Positions 19,177 to 27,533 of a stretch of DNA of 64,000 bases are shown piece by piece (the stretch's first letter is position 1; each line of letters starts with the position of its first letter). This stretch comes from Pseudomonas sp. MWU16-30317 (lineage in GTDB: Bacteria > Pseudomonadota > Gammaproteobacteria > Pseudomonadales > Pseudomonadaceae), in assembly GCF_020515695.1 (NCBI RefSeq), contig NZ_JAIWJA010000003.1:806001-870000 (forward strand), given 5' to 3'. The notes below the pieces were generated by a model, which worked only from the letters and a program-made list of their open reading frames with translations, was not told where the DNA came from and ran no database searches. The position numbers were made by a program, and so were the translations under genes.

Positions 19177-20235
19177 CCAGCTGGGTTTGCCGAGCGAAAT
19201 GATCTGCGGAAATTCGCTCAGGGTAATGACGGCGGTGCAGCGGTGTTCCTGGCAGACCCACCGGCTATCGCTGTCGAACCGTCCCCGGCGCGGTTGGCGG
19301 GTATCGATCAACTGCACCGGGCCCTGGACGTCATTGCGGGTTTCGACCCTGATCTGTCGCGCCTGGCCGATCGCCCAGGCGACCAGCACGTGGTCGTCGT
19401 CCGTGGTGAAATCCATGAGGTAGAGGTTGTTGCGGCCCAGGGGCGAATGGGTATTCACACTCAGGCTTGAATCCGCGCTATAGCGGTAGCGGGTCACCAG
19501 CGGGGTGATGACCTTGAGTACGTCAGACGCTGGTTTTTCACTGTGGTCGCTGTGCGACAGGCCAAGATGCTGCGGGTGCTGCGAGACGTCGCCGTCGGCC
19601 TGTTCGTACCACCACATGCCCTTGATGTCCGGGCGGCTGCGCGCCAGCAGAAAACTGCGCGCGAGGAACGCTGCCTGGGTGTTTTCACTGACGCCGCAGT
19701 TGTCCTGGCTGCTGGGCCAGCCCATGGCCGTCAGGTACAGCGGCACCGGGTGGCCAGCCTGGGCGGTGAGGCGTTTTTCGACCTCGTCCAGCCAGCGAAT
19801 CCAGCTTTCCGGGGTGTAGACCCCCAACGCCGTGCGGCACGCCACGAATGGCCGTATCGACAGGCCGTCGACGCTGTCCAGCAGTCCGGCCTCGATCAAC
19901 TGCTTGGCCACGCCTTGATCCAGCGCATCGCTGCCGAGCGCCCCGGCGAGGATTTTCGCCAGCGGATCGTCGCGCCGCAGTTGCGCGGCGCTGTCCTTGA
20001 CGCGCTGCACGTAGGCTTCGATGCCATTCGGCTGGCTGGCCCAGTCGTTGTCCAGTTCGTAAAGCCGCGGGGGCTCGGCCAACGGCCCACCGTGGTCCAG
20101 CACGTTGGTGGTGACGCCGACGATGAAATCCTGATCCCCGCGCGTCTGCGTGGCGCACAACAAGCTGAGCAACAGCACGGCAAAACGCGGATAGCGCCTG
20201 CGCGTCGGCACAGCGGTGAGCTGGGGAATCGTCAA
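19162..20235 (-). CDS. Glycosyl-hydrolase-like exported protein, probably catalytically dead
   Basis: 357 residues. The signal peptide (RRRYPRFAVLLLSLLCATQT) is followed by a partial clan-A TIM-barrel glycosidase. Recognisable family blocks are IEAYVQRVKDSAAQLRRDDP, GLLDSVDGLSIRPF, PLYLTAMGWPSSQDNCGVSE and IKGMWWYEQADGD. Where active relatives carry the acid/base in a WNEW-like motif, this has LDNDW. Where they carry the nucleophile in TEMGWP, this has TAMGWP. Only about 30 residues separate the signal peptide from the first motif, so the early barrel strands seem missing. A periplasmic binding or scaffold role is possible. The frame is intact, so it is annotated as a gene rather than a pseudogene. 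Confidence 0.7.
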   Translation of the reverse strand: MTIPQLTAVPTRRRYPRFAVLLLSLLCATQTRGDQDFIVGVTTNVLDHGGPLAEPPRLYELDNDWASQPNGIEAYVQRVKDSAAQLRRDDPLAKILAGALGSDALDQGVAKQLIEAGLLDSVDGLSIRPFVACRTALGVYTPESWIRWLDEVEKRLTAQAGHPVPLYLTAMGWPSSQDNCGVSENTQAAFLARSFLLARSRPDIKGMWWYEQADGDVSQHPQHLGLSHSDHSEKPASDVLKVITPLVTRYRYSADSSLSVNTHSPLGRNNLYLMDFTTDDDHVLVAWAIGQARQIRVETRNDVQGPVQLIDTRQPRRGRFDSDSRWVCQEHRCTAVITLSEFPQIISLGKPSWLFTR

Positions 20236-20276
20236 GTTTGAGTCTCAGGGTGGGCGGGGCAAGCATTGCGTGGCGG

Positions 20277-20322
20277 CGAAGGGGCTATTTGCGGGCAGGG
20301 CCCGCTCTCACAGGGATGTGAG
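20277..20322. repeat. REP-like element inside the exopolysaccharide operon
   Basis: CGAAGGGGC, GCGGGCAGGGCCCGC and CTCACAGGGATGTGAG inverted segments fill most of the 91-base spacer between the GT4 gene and the glycosyl-hydrolase-like gene. Confidence 0.55.
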
Positions 20323-20326
20323 GGCT

Positions 20327-21571
20327 TTACGGATGTTGCAGAACGTAATCGTTGCCACGCTGGGTGGTCTTTTGGGTAAGCACTTGGTGGAACAGTTGCT
20401 GGTAGCTGTCAAGCATGCGCTCCTGGTCCAGCAGGTGTTCGACGCTGACCCGGGTTTGCGCGGCCAGCCGTTCACGCAGCCCGACTTCGACATGCATGCG
20501 CTGCATGGCGCGGCCCAGTGAGTGGGGGTCGGCCGGATCGCACAGCAGGCCGTTGACCCCGTCTTCGATGATTTCCGGCAGGCCGCCACGGTTGCTGGCG
20601 ATCACCGGCACCGAGTGTGCACAGGCTTCGACGGCCACCATGCCGAAGGGCTCGTTCCAGATCGACGGCACCACCGAGACGTCGATCTGCTGGTAGAAGC
20701 TTTCGGGCGACTGATAGCCGACGAACTCGATGCGCGGCGAGTTGGCGAACTGCTTGAGCTCAGCCTCGTAGTCGGTCTGCCCGCGCCCGGCGATCTGCAG
20801 TGTGGCGTCGAACGGCAGCGCCTTGAACTGCTCGATCAGCCAGCGCAGGCCTTTTTGATCCGACAGCGTACCGATATAGCCGAAGCGCAGCGGCTCGGGG
20901 CGTGCCCAGGAGGCCTTGAAATAGCGCTCGTTGTTTTCTTCGATATCTGGGCTGCTGTTGTAGATGACATGGCTGCTGGCGTTGCGAAAGTATTTGGCCG
21001 AGGTCAGCTTGTCCAACAGGAAGCGGCTCACGCCCACCACTGCGTCGACCTTGGCCGAGCGCTCGGCGTGGCCCTGGCGAAAATGCTTGCACAGGGTGCA
21101 GGGCGTCTTGCAGGCCGCGCCTTTCTTGAACATGTTGCTGCCGGGGCACAGCAGGTACATGTCGTGCAGCACCTGCACGATCGGGATCCCGGCCTGGGCA
21201 ATCTCGTCCCACACGGCCGCCGACCAACCGCTGAGGTTGTGGCACACCACCAGGTCGATCTTCTGCTGCTCGATCACTTCGCGGATGTACTGGCGCATGC
21301 CCGAGTTGTAGCGGTCGCGCAGGTGCCAGCCCAGTCGAGCGAGGGCGCCGGGGCGTTGTTCGCTGAAGTGCCAGTAGGTGTTGAGCAGTCCCGCGCGGTA
21401 CACCTTGATGCCGCGCACCAGGCTGAAATTCAGCCCAGGCTGAGGCCCGGTGGTCAGCACGGTGACGTCTTCACCGCGCTGATGCAGGCCTTCGACCGTG
21501 CGCTGCAAGACGATCTCGGCACCGCCACCGATATGTGGCGAGTACAGACTATTGAGGAACAGTAATTTCAT
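20327..21571 (-). CDS. GT4-family glycosyltransferase
   Basis: 414 residues, GT-B fold. It starts MKLLFLNSLYSPHIGGGAEI. A cysteine cluster in the first domain (KKGAACKTPCTLCKHF) could bind a metal or form a structural knot, as seen in a subset of GT4 enzymes. Donor domain: FGYIGTLSDQKGLRWLIEQF, and PSIWNEPFGMVAVEACAHSV with the EX7E motif. It overlaps the upstream GT2 gene by four bases. Sugar specificity is unknown. Confidence 0.92.
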   Translation of the reverse strand: MKLLFLNSLYSPHIGGGAEIVLQRTVEGLHQRGEDVTVLTTGPQPGLNFSLVRGIKVYRAGLLNTYWHFSEQRPGALARLGWHLRDRYNSGMRQYIREVIEQQKIDLVVCHNLSGWSAAVWDEIAQAGIPIVQVLHDMYLLCPGSNMFKKGAACKTPCTLCKHFRQGHAERSAKVDAVVGVSRFLLDKLTSAKYFRNASSHVIYNSSPDIEENNERYFKASWARPEPLRFGYIGTLSDQKGLRWLIEQFKALPFDATLQIAGRGQTDYEAELKQFANSPRIEFVGYQSPESFYQQIDVSVVPSIWNEPFGMVAVEACAHSVPVIASNRGGLPEIIEDGVNGLLCDPADPHSLGRAMQRMHVEVGLRERLAAQTRVSVEHLLDQERMLDSYQQLFHQVLTQKTTQRGNDYVLQHP

Positions 21572-22572
21572 AGGGGGTACGACTCGTGGATGCCCAAGCG
21601 CCCGGATTCACCGTCGCGAATGGCCTGTTCGATCAGGCTCAGGCGCTGGCTGGAGCCACTTCGTCGAGCGACGTAGCGCAACAGCAGCAAGAACACCGAG
21701 CGATTCAAGTGGTACTGCCAGGCCGACTTCGCCCAGACGAACTTGTCGAACCAGGCCTGGTTGCGCGCCGTGTAATACGCGCGTAGATCGGAATTGCCGA
21801 GCAAGAAACTCTCGTAGATGTTGTTGGTGCGTGACTTGATGTTCCAGGAGTCTTCGAGATCATCGAGCAGGGCTTCGGTGACCAGGAAAATCTGCCCACC
21901 CGTGGCCGTGATCCGCCAGGTGTATTCGGTGTCGTCGGCATACAGCAACAACTCCCCCAGCGGCAGCCCGATACGTTCGTACAGGCTGCGATGGGCGAGC
22001 AGGCCGCCATAGGTGGTGAAGGGCAGTTTGACCAGCGGTTGCTTGTTGTTCGGGCGCGGCCGCGGCTTGCCCCAAGGCAGGCGCCGCCAGAGTTTGTAGG
22101 GCAGTTGCGCGACATGAAAACCAAAACAGCTGGAGCGCCATTGCACGGCGAAGCGTTCTGGTACACCGGCGGCCAGGTCGGCCTGATGGCCGGGCCTGAA
22201 GCCCATCACCGCCGCCTTGCCGCGGCCCATCTGCTGCTCGCATTCGGCCAGGCGCTGATGCAAGGTATCGATGGCCCCCAGCGTCGGGGCGTTGTCGTCG
22301 TCCATGAGCCAGATGTATTCGGCGCCGCAGTTCAAGGCAGCTTCGATGCCGACCTTGTAACCGTTGGCTGACCCGGTGTTGCTGGGCAGGTCGATCAGCT
22401 CGATCTGTTGCGGCCAGGCGGCGCGCAGTGAGGCCAGATCGGCCATCGAGGCATTGTTGACGATGATTACCCGTTCGATCAGCTCGCTTGCCAGTGAACG
22501 GTTGACCAGTGCCTTGAGGTAGCAAAGGCGATTGCCGTAGGTCAACGTAACCAGTGTCGTTCTTGTGCTCAT
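21568..22572 (-). CDS. GT2-family glycosyltransferase
   Basis: 334-residue GT-A fold inverting glycosyltransferase resembling galactofuranosyl/rhamnosyl transferases. It starts MSTRTTLVTLTYGNRLCYLK. NNAS and NTGSANGYKVGIEAAL blocks precede the metal-binding WLMDDDNAP motif (extended DXD), and LYADDTEYTWRITATGG is the probable catalytic-base region. Start 22572 is supported by GGAGGGAG five to ten bases upstream. It lies immediately downstream of the RfaH-like gene. Confidence 0.92.
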   Translation of the reverse strand: MSTRTTLVTLTYGNRLCYLKALVNRSLASELIERVIIVNNASMADLASLRAAWPQQIELIDLPSNTGSANGYKVGIEAALNCGAEYIWLMDDDNAPTLGAIDTLHQRLAECEQQMGRGKAAVMGFRPGHQADLAAGVPERFAVQWRSSCFGFHVAQLPYKLWRRLPWGKPRPRPNNKQPLVKLPFTTYGGLLAHRSLYERIGLPLGELLLYADDTEYTWRITATGGQIFLVTEALLDDLEDSWNIKSRTNNIYESFLLGNSDLRAYYTARNQAWFDKFVWAKSAWQYHLNRSVFLLLLRYVARRSGSSQRLSLIEQAIRDGESGRLGIHESYPL

Positions 22573-22612
22573 CGGACTCCCTCCTGTCATCCTTGAAGCC
22601 TGCCCGTTGCTG

Positions 22613-23128
22613 TCAGCAGGCGTGTGCGACCTCGCGCATCAGGCTGCTGCGGGGCAATGTGACGCGTTGTTCGCGTTGCATCAGGTTCAGCAGGATCACG
22701 GCACGCTCTTCGCCGTCATTGCTGAGGAAAATCGCTTGCAAGTCGCTGTTGCCGGTCTTCACCAGCACGCGTTCGCCTTGCACGAAAGGGGTCATGGCGG
22801 CGGCCACCGGCACGCGCACGCGCTGCTGGATCTGTTCGATCAGGGCGTCGGGCACCGGGCACGGGGTGTTGCCGAACGAGACGATGCGCGACACGCCGCG
22901 GGTCGAGCGAATCGGATACCAGCTGTGGCTCAGGTCCATGCGGATGAACAGGTAGCCTGGGAACAGCGCTTCGTCGACGATACGCCGGGTCTTGCTGGTC
23001 ACCGCTTGTGGTTGCACGGGGCGGTAGCATTCGAACTGCTGGCGCAGCAGGTGCTCTTCGGCACGGGCCTCTTGCCGCGGTTTGGTCTGAATCAGATACC
23101 AGGTGGCGTTGTCGGCGAAATCAGTCAT
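22613..23128 (-). CDS. RfaH-like transcription antiterminator (NusG paralogue)
   Basis: 171-residue NusG-family protein. NGN domain: WYLIQTKPRQEARAEEHLLR, then DEALFPGYLFIRMD and STRGVSRIVSFGNTPCPVPD. C-terminal KOW-like domain: GERVLVKTGNSDLQAIFL, then VILLNLMQREQRVTL. LFPxYLF, TRGVS and LLNLxxxE are shared with E. coli RfaH rather than housekeeping NusG. RfaH binds RNA polymerase paused at an ops element and suppresses termination in long polysaccharide operons; an exact ops core lies in this operon's leader at 31181-31192. The start overlaps the WbqC-like stop by four bases. Being inside the operon suggests positive feedback (inference). Confidence 0.9.
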   Translation of the reverse strand: MTDFADNATWYLIQTKPRQEARAEEHLLRQQFECYRPVQPQAVTSKTRRIVDEALFPGYLFIRMDLSHSWYPIRSTRGVSRIVSFGNTPCPVPDALIEQIQQRVRVPVAAAMTPFVQGERVLVKTGNSDLQAIFLSNDGEERAVILLNLMQREQRVTLPRSSLMREVAHAC

Positions 23129-23907
23129 GAGTACATCTCCATAAACGTAGGCTGGGCGGCGTTGGGCGTGCTGACAGCGGGAACAGTGGCGGCGTGTGGC
23201 AGTTCGCAGGTGAACAGGGGCAGCCATTGGCGTACCTGATCCACCGGGTTGAACATCAACACGTCGATAATCGACAGGTTGGCCACGAACGGGCCCTTGA
23301 ATTGCGGATAGCTCAGTGCCGACATGCGGTGGAACCGCAGTTCGATACCGTTGCGCTTGAATCGCTCGTCCTCGTACAGGTCGAGCCCGCCAATCGGGTT
23401 GAGGAAGCGCTCCCCACCCAGCTTTTTCATGGTCTTGATGACACGGTCTTGCTTGTCCTCGACAGCGCCGATGGCCAGTTCCGAGGCGCGCAGGATCGGC
23501 GTGTCTATGCGCAGATAAGCGCACAGTTCGCGGATCGAATACTCAAGGGCTCGGGCCAGGTTGCGCTCAGGGTACCGCATAATCCTTTCCAATAGTGGCA
23601 AGATGACATCGGAGTGCGGCGCCCTCGAGTAGTTCAAGGCCAGGGTCTTTAATAATTTGCCGTTCGTCTGGGCAAATTCGTCCGCGATCTGCCGCTGATC
23701 GATATGCAGGCCATGTGCCGCCTTTTTCAGCGGAAGGCTGACCATCCGGGCCTCTGAGGCAACCAGGATCCGGTTGCGATTGATCCAGCCATCCTTGATG
23801 TACTGCAGGTCGTCGCCGAGCACGAACACATCCGCGGCGGCGATCAGCTGGAAGTACCCCAGGTAGGGGAACCAGTACGGCTGCATCATGGCAATGGTCT
23901 TGGTCAT
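23125..23907 (-). CDS. WbqC-family protein
   Basis: 260-residue member of the WbqC family, found in O-antigen and capsule loci and thought to act in sugar or glycan modification, with no settled reaction. Typical opening MTKTIAMMQPYWFPYLGYFQ, then DDLQYIKDGWINRNRI and ELRFHRMSALSYPQFKGPFV. Start 23907 is preferred because AAGGA sits at a usable distance; an in-frame ATG three codons earlier has none. It lies between wzc and the RfaH-like gene. Confidence 0.88.
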   Translation of the reverse strand: MTKTIAMMQPYWFPYLGYFQLIAAADVFVLGDDLQYIKDGWINRNRILVASEARMVSLPLKKAAHGLHIDQRQIADEFAQTNGKLLKTLALNYSRAPHSDVILPLLERIMRYPERNLARALEYSIRELCAYLRIDTPILRASELAIGAVEDKQDRVIKTMKKLGGERFLNPIGGLDLYEDERFKRNGIELRFHRMSALSYPQFKGPFVANLSIIDVLMFNPVDQVRQWLPLFTCELPHAATVPAVSTPNAAQPTFMEMYS

Positions 23908-23941
23908 CGGTTGCATCCTTGGCCTGCGCCGGTCAGTCGAG

Positions 23942-26158
23942 TCACTTCTTGGCGGGGCTGTAGTCGTAGCCGTAGGCCGCGCAGTCGTAGTCGGCGGTGG
24001 AGGCCTTGCGGATCGTGGCGTTGAAGATCGCGCCCTTGATCAGCACGCCGTTCTGCGCGAGCCGCCGCTTGGAGGTTTCAATTTCCTTGACCGAGCTCTG
24101 GCCGAAGCGCGCCACCAGCAGGGTGGTGCCCGCCTGGCGACCGACCAGCGAGGCATCGGTCACGGCCATGATCGGCGGGGTGTCGATGATCACCAGGTCG
24201 TAGTTGGGCGCAAGTTCGCGCAGCAGCTTGTTGAAATTGTCGTGCATCAACAGCTCCGAGGGGTTCGGCGCCGCGAAGCCGCAGGCGATCAGGTCGAGGT
24301 TGTCGACGGAGGTGGTGTTGATCACTTCCTGGGTGCTCACGCGGTTGGCCAGGGCATCGGACAGACCATGCGCTGGCGCCGGCGACAGGCCGAACGACTT
24401 GTGCAGGTAGCCCTTGCGCATGTCAGCGTCGATCAGCAGGACCTTCTTGCCGGTCTGGGCGATGATCACCGCCAGGTTGCCGCAGACGAAGGACTTGCCC
24501 ACGCCCGGCGTCGGGCTGGTGATCATCAGGATGTTGTTGCGCGACTCGAGCATGGCGAAGTGCAGGCTGGTGCGCAGGCTGCGCAGCGCTTCGATGGCAA
24601 GCTCGGTAGGCGCGGCGACGCTGAGCAGCTTCGATTCGCCAGGGGCGCTCTTGCGGCCCTTTTTCAGCCGTTCCTGCAAGCGCGACATCGGCAGCGAGGC
24701 ATACACCGGCATGCCCAGGTTTTCGATCACGTCCGGGTTCTCGACACCGCGGTAGAACGCCTGGCGCAAAAAGATGATCGCAATGGCGAGCAGAGCACCG
24801 AGCAGCATGGCGATGGCGACGATCAGCGCGCGCATCGGCTTGACCGGCTCTTCGACGTTGACGTCGGCGTTGTCGATGATGCGCACGTTGCCGATGTTGC
24901 CGGCGCGGATGATGTCCTGCTCCTGGCTTTTGTTCAGCACCAGGGTGTAGGTCTGGCTGCTGACCTGCATGTCGCGGGTCAGGCGCAGCAGTTCTTGCTG
25001 GGTTTCTGGCAGGGCCTTGATCTTGTTCTGCAGCGCGGCCTTGAGACCTTCGACCTGGCTGATCTGGTTGGACAGCGCGATGGACGCCGGGTGTTGACGG
25101 GTGTAAAGGCGGTCGAGGTCGGTACGCTTGAGACGCAGCTCCGACAGTTGCGTGTCGTAGGCCACGGACTGGTCGAGCACGGCTTTGGTTTCGAGGCTCA
25201 CGTCCACCGACTTGGTGCGCATCTGGAAGGTGTGCAGGGCGTCTTCGGCTTTTTCCAGCTCCTTGCGCACCAGCGGCAGTTGCGAGCGCAGGAACTCCAG
25301 GCGCTGGGCCGCTTCGGCGGAACTGCGCTCGACGTTCTGGCGCACGTAGCGGCGGCTGACTTCGTTGAGTACGCGTTTGGCCTGATCGGGGTCGGCGTCC
25401 TGGATGGCCAGGTAGATGATGCCCGAGTCCTTGCCGGCTTCGGACACCTTGAGGCGATCCTGATATTCCAGCGCGGTGCTCAGCTCGCGGTTGCGCGCCA
25501 GGCGAAACTCGGTGCCGGGGCGGGCCTGCAGCGCTTCGACCTGAATGGACACGCCGTTGCCGGTGCTGACTTCACCGACCTTGCCTTGCAGCAGTTGGGC
25601 ACCGGTGCTGTCGACCAGGGTGTAGGTGCCGTCGGTGCCGGCGGTCAGCACCAGGCGTTTGCCCAGCAGGGCGTCGGGTACGTCCAGCGAGTAGACGTCG
25701 AGTTTTTCGCCGCCCCAGGCGAAAGCGCCCATGCCGAACAGCGGCGCCGCCAACGGCTTGTCGTTGGTAGGCTTGAACTGGCGCGCCAGCCACTGGCCGA
25801 ACACCGGGAAGTACCGCGGGCGTTCGACCACGTCGAGCTTGAGGTCGGAGACCACTTTGCCAAGCACGGTGCGCGACTTGATCAGCTCGATCTCGGTGAC
25901 CGCTTCGGAGACCGATGTCGGCTTGCTGCTGACCTGCGGGGTAGCGTCCAGGCCGACCTTTTTCGGTTCGATCTGGATCATCGCGTTGGCCTGGTAGATC
26001 GGCTGCGCGAGCACGGCATACACCAGCCCGAGCACGGTGAATACGCCGACGATCGAGGCGATCATGCCTTTGTGGTCAAACAGCGTGCGCAGGAGGGTCG
26101 CCATGTCGACCTGGGTATCCTGGTAGTAGTCGACGTTGGAGCGGCTCATTGCTGTCAT
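23942..26158 (-). CDS. wzc: Wzc-type tyrosine autokinase / polysaccharide co-polymerase
   Basis: 738-residue inner-membrane protein controlling chain length and export with Wza. N-terminal Wzz domain with a transmembrane helix at about 32-52; long periplasmic coiled-coil region; second helix at about 440-462 (ALIVAIAMLLGALLAIAIIF). The cytoplasmic BY-kinase has Walker A SPTPGVGKSF near 550, Walker A' VLLIDADMRKG and Walker B DLVIIDTPP. The C-terminal tyrosine cluster YDCAAYGYDY is the autophosphorylation tail. Its start overlaps the wzb stop (ATGA), so phosphatase and kinase are translationally coupled. Confidence 0.96.
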   Translation of the reverse strand: MTAMSRSNVDYYQDTQVDMATLLRTLFDHKGMIASIVGVFTVLGLVYAVLAQPIYQANAMIQIEPKKVGLDATPQVSSKPTSVSEAVTEIELIKSRTVLGKVVSDLKLDVVERPRYFPVFGQWLARQFKPTNDKPLAAPLFGMGAFAWGGEKLDVYSLDVPDALLGKRLVLTAGTDGTYTLVDSTGAQLLQGKVGEVSTGNGVSIQVEALQARPGTEFRLARNRELSTALEYQDRLKVSEAGKDSGIIYLAIQDADPDQAKRVLNEVSRRYVRQNVERSSAEAAQRLEFLRSQLPLVRKELEKAEDALHTFQMRTKSVDVSLETKAVLDQSVAYDTQLSELRLKRTDLDRLYTRQHPASIALSNQISQVEGLKAALQNKIKALPETQQELLRLTRDMQVSSQTYTLVLNKSQEQDIIRAGNIGNVRIIDNADVNVEEPVKPMRALIVAIAMLLGALLAIAIIFLRQAFYRGVENPDVIENLGMPVYASLPMSRLQERLKKGRKSAPGESKLLSVAAPTELAIEALRSLRTSLHFAMLESRNNILMITSPTPGVGKSFVCGNLAVIIAQTGKKVLLIDADMRKGYLHKSFGLSPAPAHGLSDALANRVSTQEVINTTSVDNLDLIACGFAAPNPSELLMHDNFNKLLRELAPNYDLVIIDTPPIMAVTDASLVGRQAGTTLLVARFGQSSVKEIETSKRRLAQNGVLIKGAIFNATIRKASTADYDCAAYGYDYSPAKK

Positions 26159-26598
26159 TTTTTATCTTCCTCGTGACTTAGATGCGGCAACCAGTCATCG
26201 ACGCAGCGCGAGAGATGATCGTAGGTTTGTTGAAAGGCCTTTTTGGGCCGCCGATATGGATCGGCGATTTCCAGGCCTTGCCATTTGCCAATCAGAAAAC
26301 TCTTGCCGCGCACTTCAGGAGCGATCTCGACGACCTTTTGCATCTGGCGCTCATCCATCAGCAGGATCAGCTCGGCCCAATGCAGCATGTCGGTGTCGAC
26401 CTGGCGGGCGTGGTGCTTGCGAACCTCGAGCTTGGCGTCGTGCAGCACCGCCTGCGCGAGGGGATCCATGTCCTGACCGACACAGGCGCGCAGTCCGGCC
26501 GACGTCACCTGCACGTTCGAGCGCTGGCGCAACAGCTCTGCGGCCATGGGGCTGCGGCAGATGTTGCCGATGCACAGGACCAAAACCTTGCTGAACAT
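26155..26598 (-). CDS. wzb: Low-molecular-weight protein tyrosine phosphatase (Wzb-type)
   Basis: 147-residue phosphatase that dephosphorylates the Wzc-type kinase. The P-loop CIGNICRSP near residues 9-17 holds the nucleophilic Cys and Arg; the general acid is the Asp of ADPYRRPKKAFQQTY. It lies directly upstream of wzc with a four-base overlap and five bases downstream of a GT2 gene. Family identification is secure. Confidence 0.96.
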   Translation of the reverse strand: MFSKVLVLCIGNICRSPMAAELLRQRSNVQVTSAGLRACVGQDMDPLAQAVLHDAKLEVRKHHARQVDTDMLHWAELILLMDERQMQKVVEIAPEVRGKSFLIGKWQGLEIADPYRRPKKAFQQTYDHLSRCVDDWLPHLSHEEDKK

Positions 26599-26603
26599 GG
26601 CGC

Positions 26604-27533
26604 TTAACCCCTCGAGGCCGACAGGGTCAGGCGCTTGAACAGATTGGCGCTGACATTGCGGGCCACCAGCAGCAGCGCGTTGAGCTTTTGCAGCGGCGAG
26701 ATCGCCGACAACGACAGGCCGAAGACCTGCACCAGGTAGTACTCGTACAGCGGCTGATCGCCTTGGCGCTGGTAGTAGTTGGCCAGGCACGCGTAGGTCT
26801 GCAGCGACATGTGCAACTTCTGCTTGCCAGCGCGCATCGAGAACAGCCCGCCGTTGTGCACGCGGTAGGCGCCGGGGGCGATCTCGGGCATGTACTTGCC
26901 CTTGCCGTGAGCACCGAGCATCGACCACCAGCACACGTCCAGCAGTGGTGCTTGTTCGAGCTCGCGGGGGAGTTCGTGCAACACGTTGCGAAAGCAGGTG
27001 GTCAGGGTCGAGATGCGCCGGCCGCGCAGCAGCTCCATGCGGTTGGCGTCGCGCTGCCATTCACCGGTCAGTTGCACGCCGTGGGTGCCTTTTTCATCGG
27101 TGATCAGCGCGTCGTGGTAGGTGATCACGTAGTCCGGATTGGCTTCGAGGAAGTCCACCTGCTTTTGCAGCTTGAGCGGGTCGGTCCAGTAGTCGTCGCC
27201 GTCGCAGTAGGCCAGGTACTTGCCCTGCGCCCGGTTGAACAGGTCGGGGAAGAACAGCTTGCCTTGCTGGTACTGGTTCTCGGCGTGCAGGATCGGCCGG
27301 ATGATGTTCGGGTAGCGCTGCGCGTAGTCGGCGATGATGGCCGCAGTGCCGTCCGTGGAGGCGTCGTCGTTGACCAGGATTTCGAACGCGAAGCTCGTCT
27401 GCTGGGCCAGGAAGCTGTCCAGCGTCTGGGCGATGTAGGCTTTCTGGTTGTACGCCGGGCACAGGATGCTCAACAGCGGCGCGTGGGCCGGTGTCCAGTG
27501 CTGACGTATTTGCTGTTCGGTTCTGTTGCTCAT
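26604..27533 (-). CDS. GT2-family glycosyltransferase
   Basis: 309-residue GT-A transferase. N-terminus MSNRTEQQIRQHWTPAHAPL; LLSILCPAYNQKAYIAQTLD, then the UDP-sugar-binding EILVNDDASTDGTA and metal-binding YCDGDDYWTDPLKLQKQ. The C-terminal part is helical and less conserved. The ATG overlaps the wzx stop by four bases. Specificity is unknown. Confidence 0.92.
   Translation of the reverse strand: MSNRTEQQIRQHWTPAHAPLLSILCPAYNQKAYIAQTLDSFLAQQTSFAFEILVNDDASTDGTAAIIADYAQRYPNIIRPILHAENQYQQGKLFFPDLFNRAQGKYLAYCDGDDYWTDPLKLQKQVDFLEANPDYVITYHDALITDEKGTHGVQLTGEWQRDANRMELLRGRRISTLTTCFRNVLHELPRELEQAPLLDVCWWSMLGAHGKGKYMPEIAPGAYRVHNGGLFSMRAGKQKLHMSLQTYACLANYYQRQGDQPLYEYYLVQVFGLSLSAISPLQKLNALLLVARNVSANLFKRLTLSASRG

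Noticed and set aside
23888-26176. 762-codon open frame on the plus strand opposite wzc
   Set aside because: It is antisense to a protein with clear Wzz and BY-kinase motifs; long antisense frames are expected in high-GC DNA with strong third-position bias. The translation shows no family motif.
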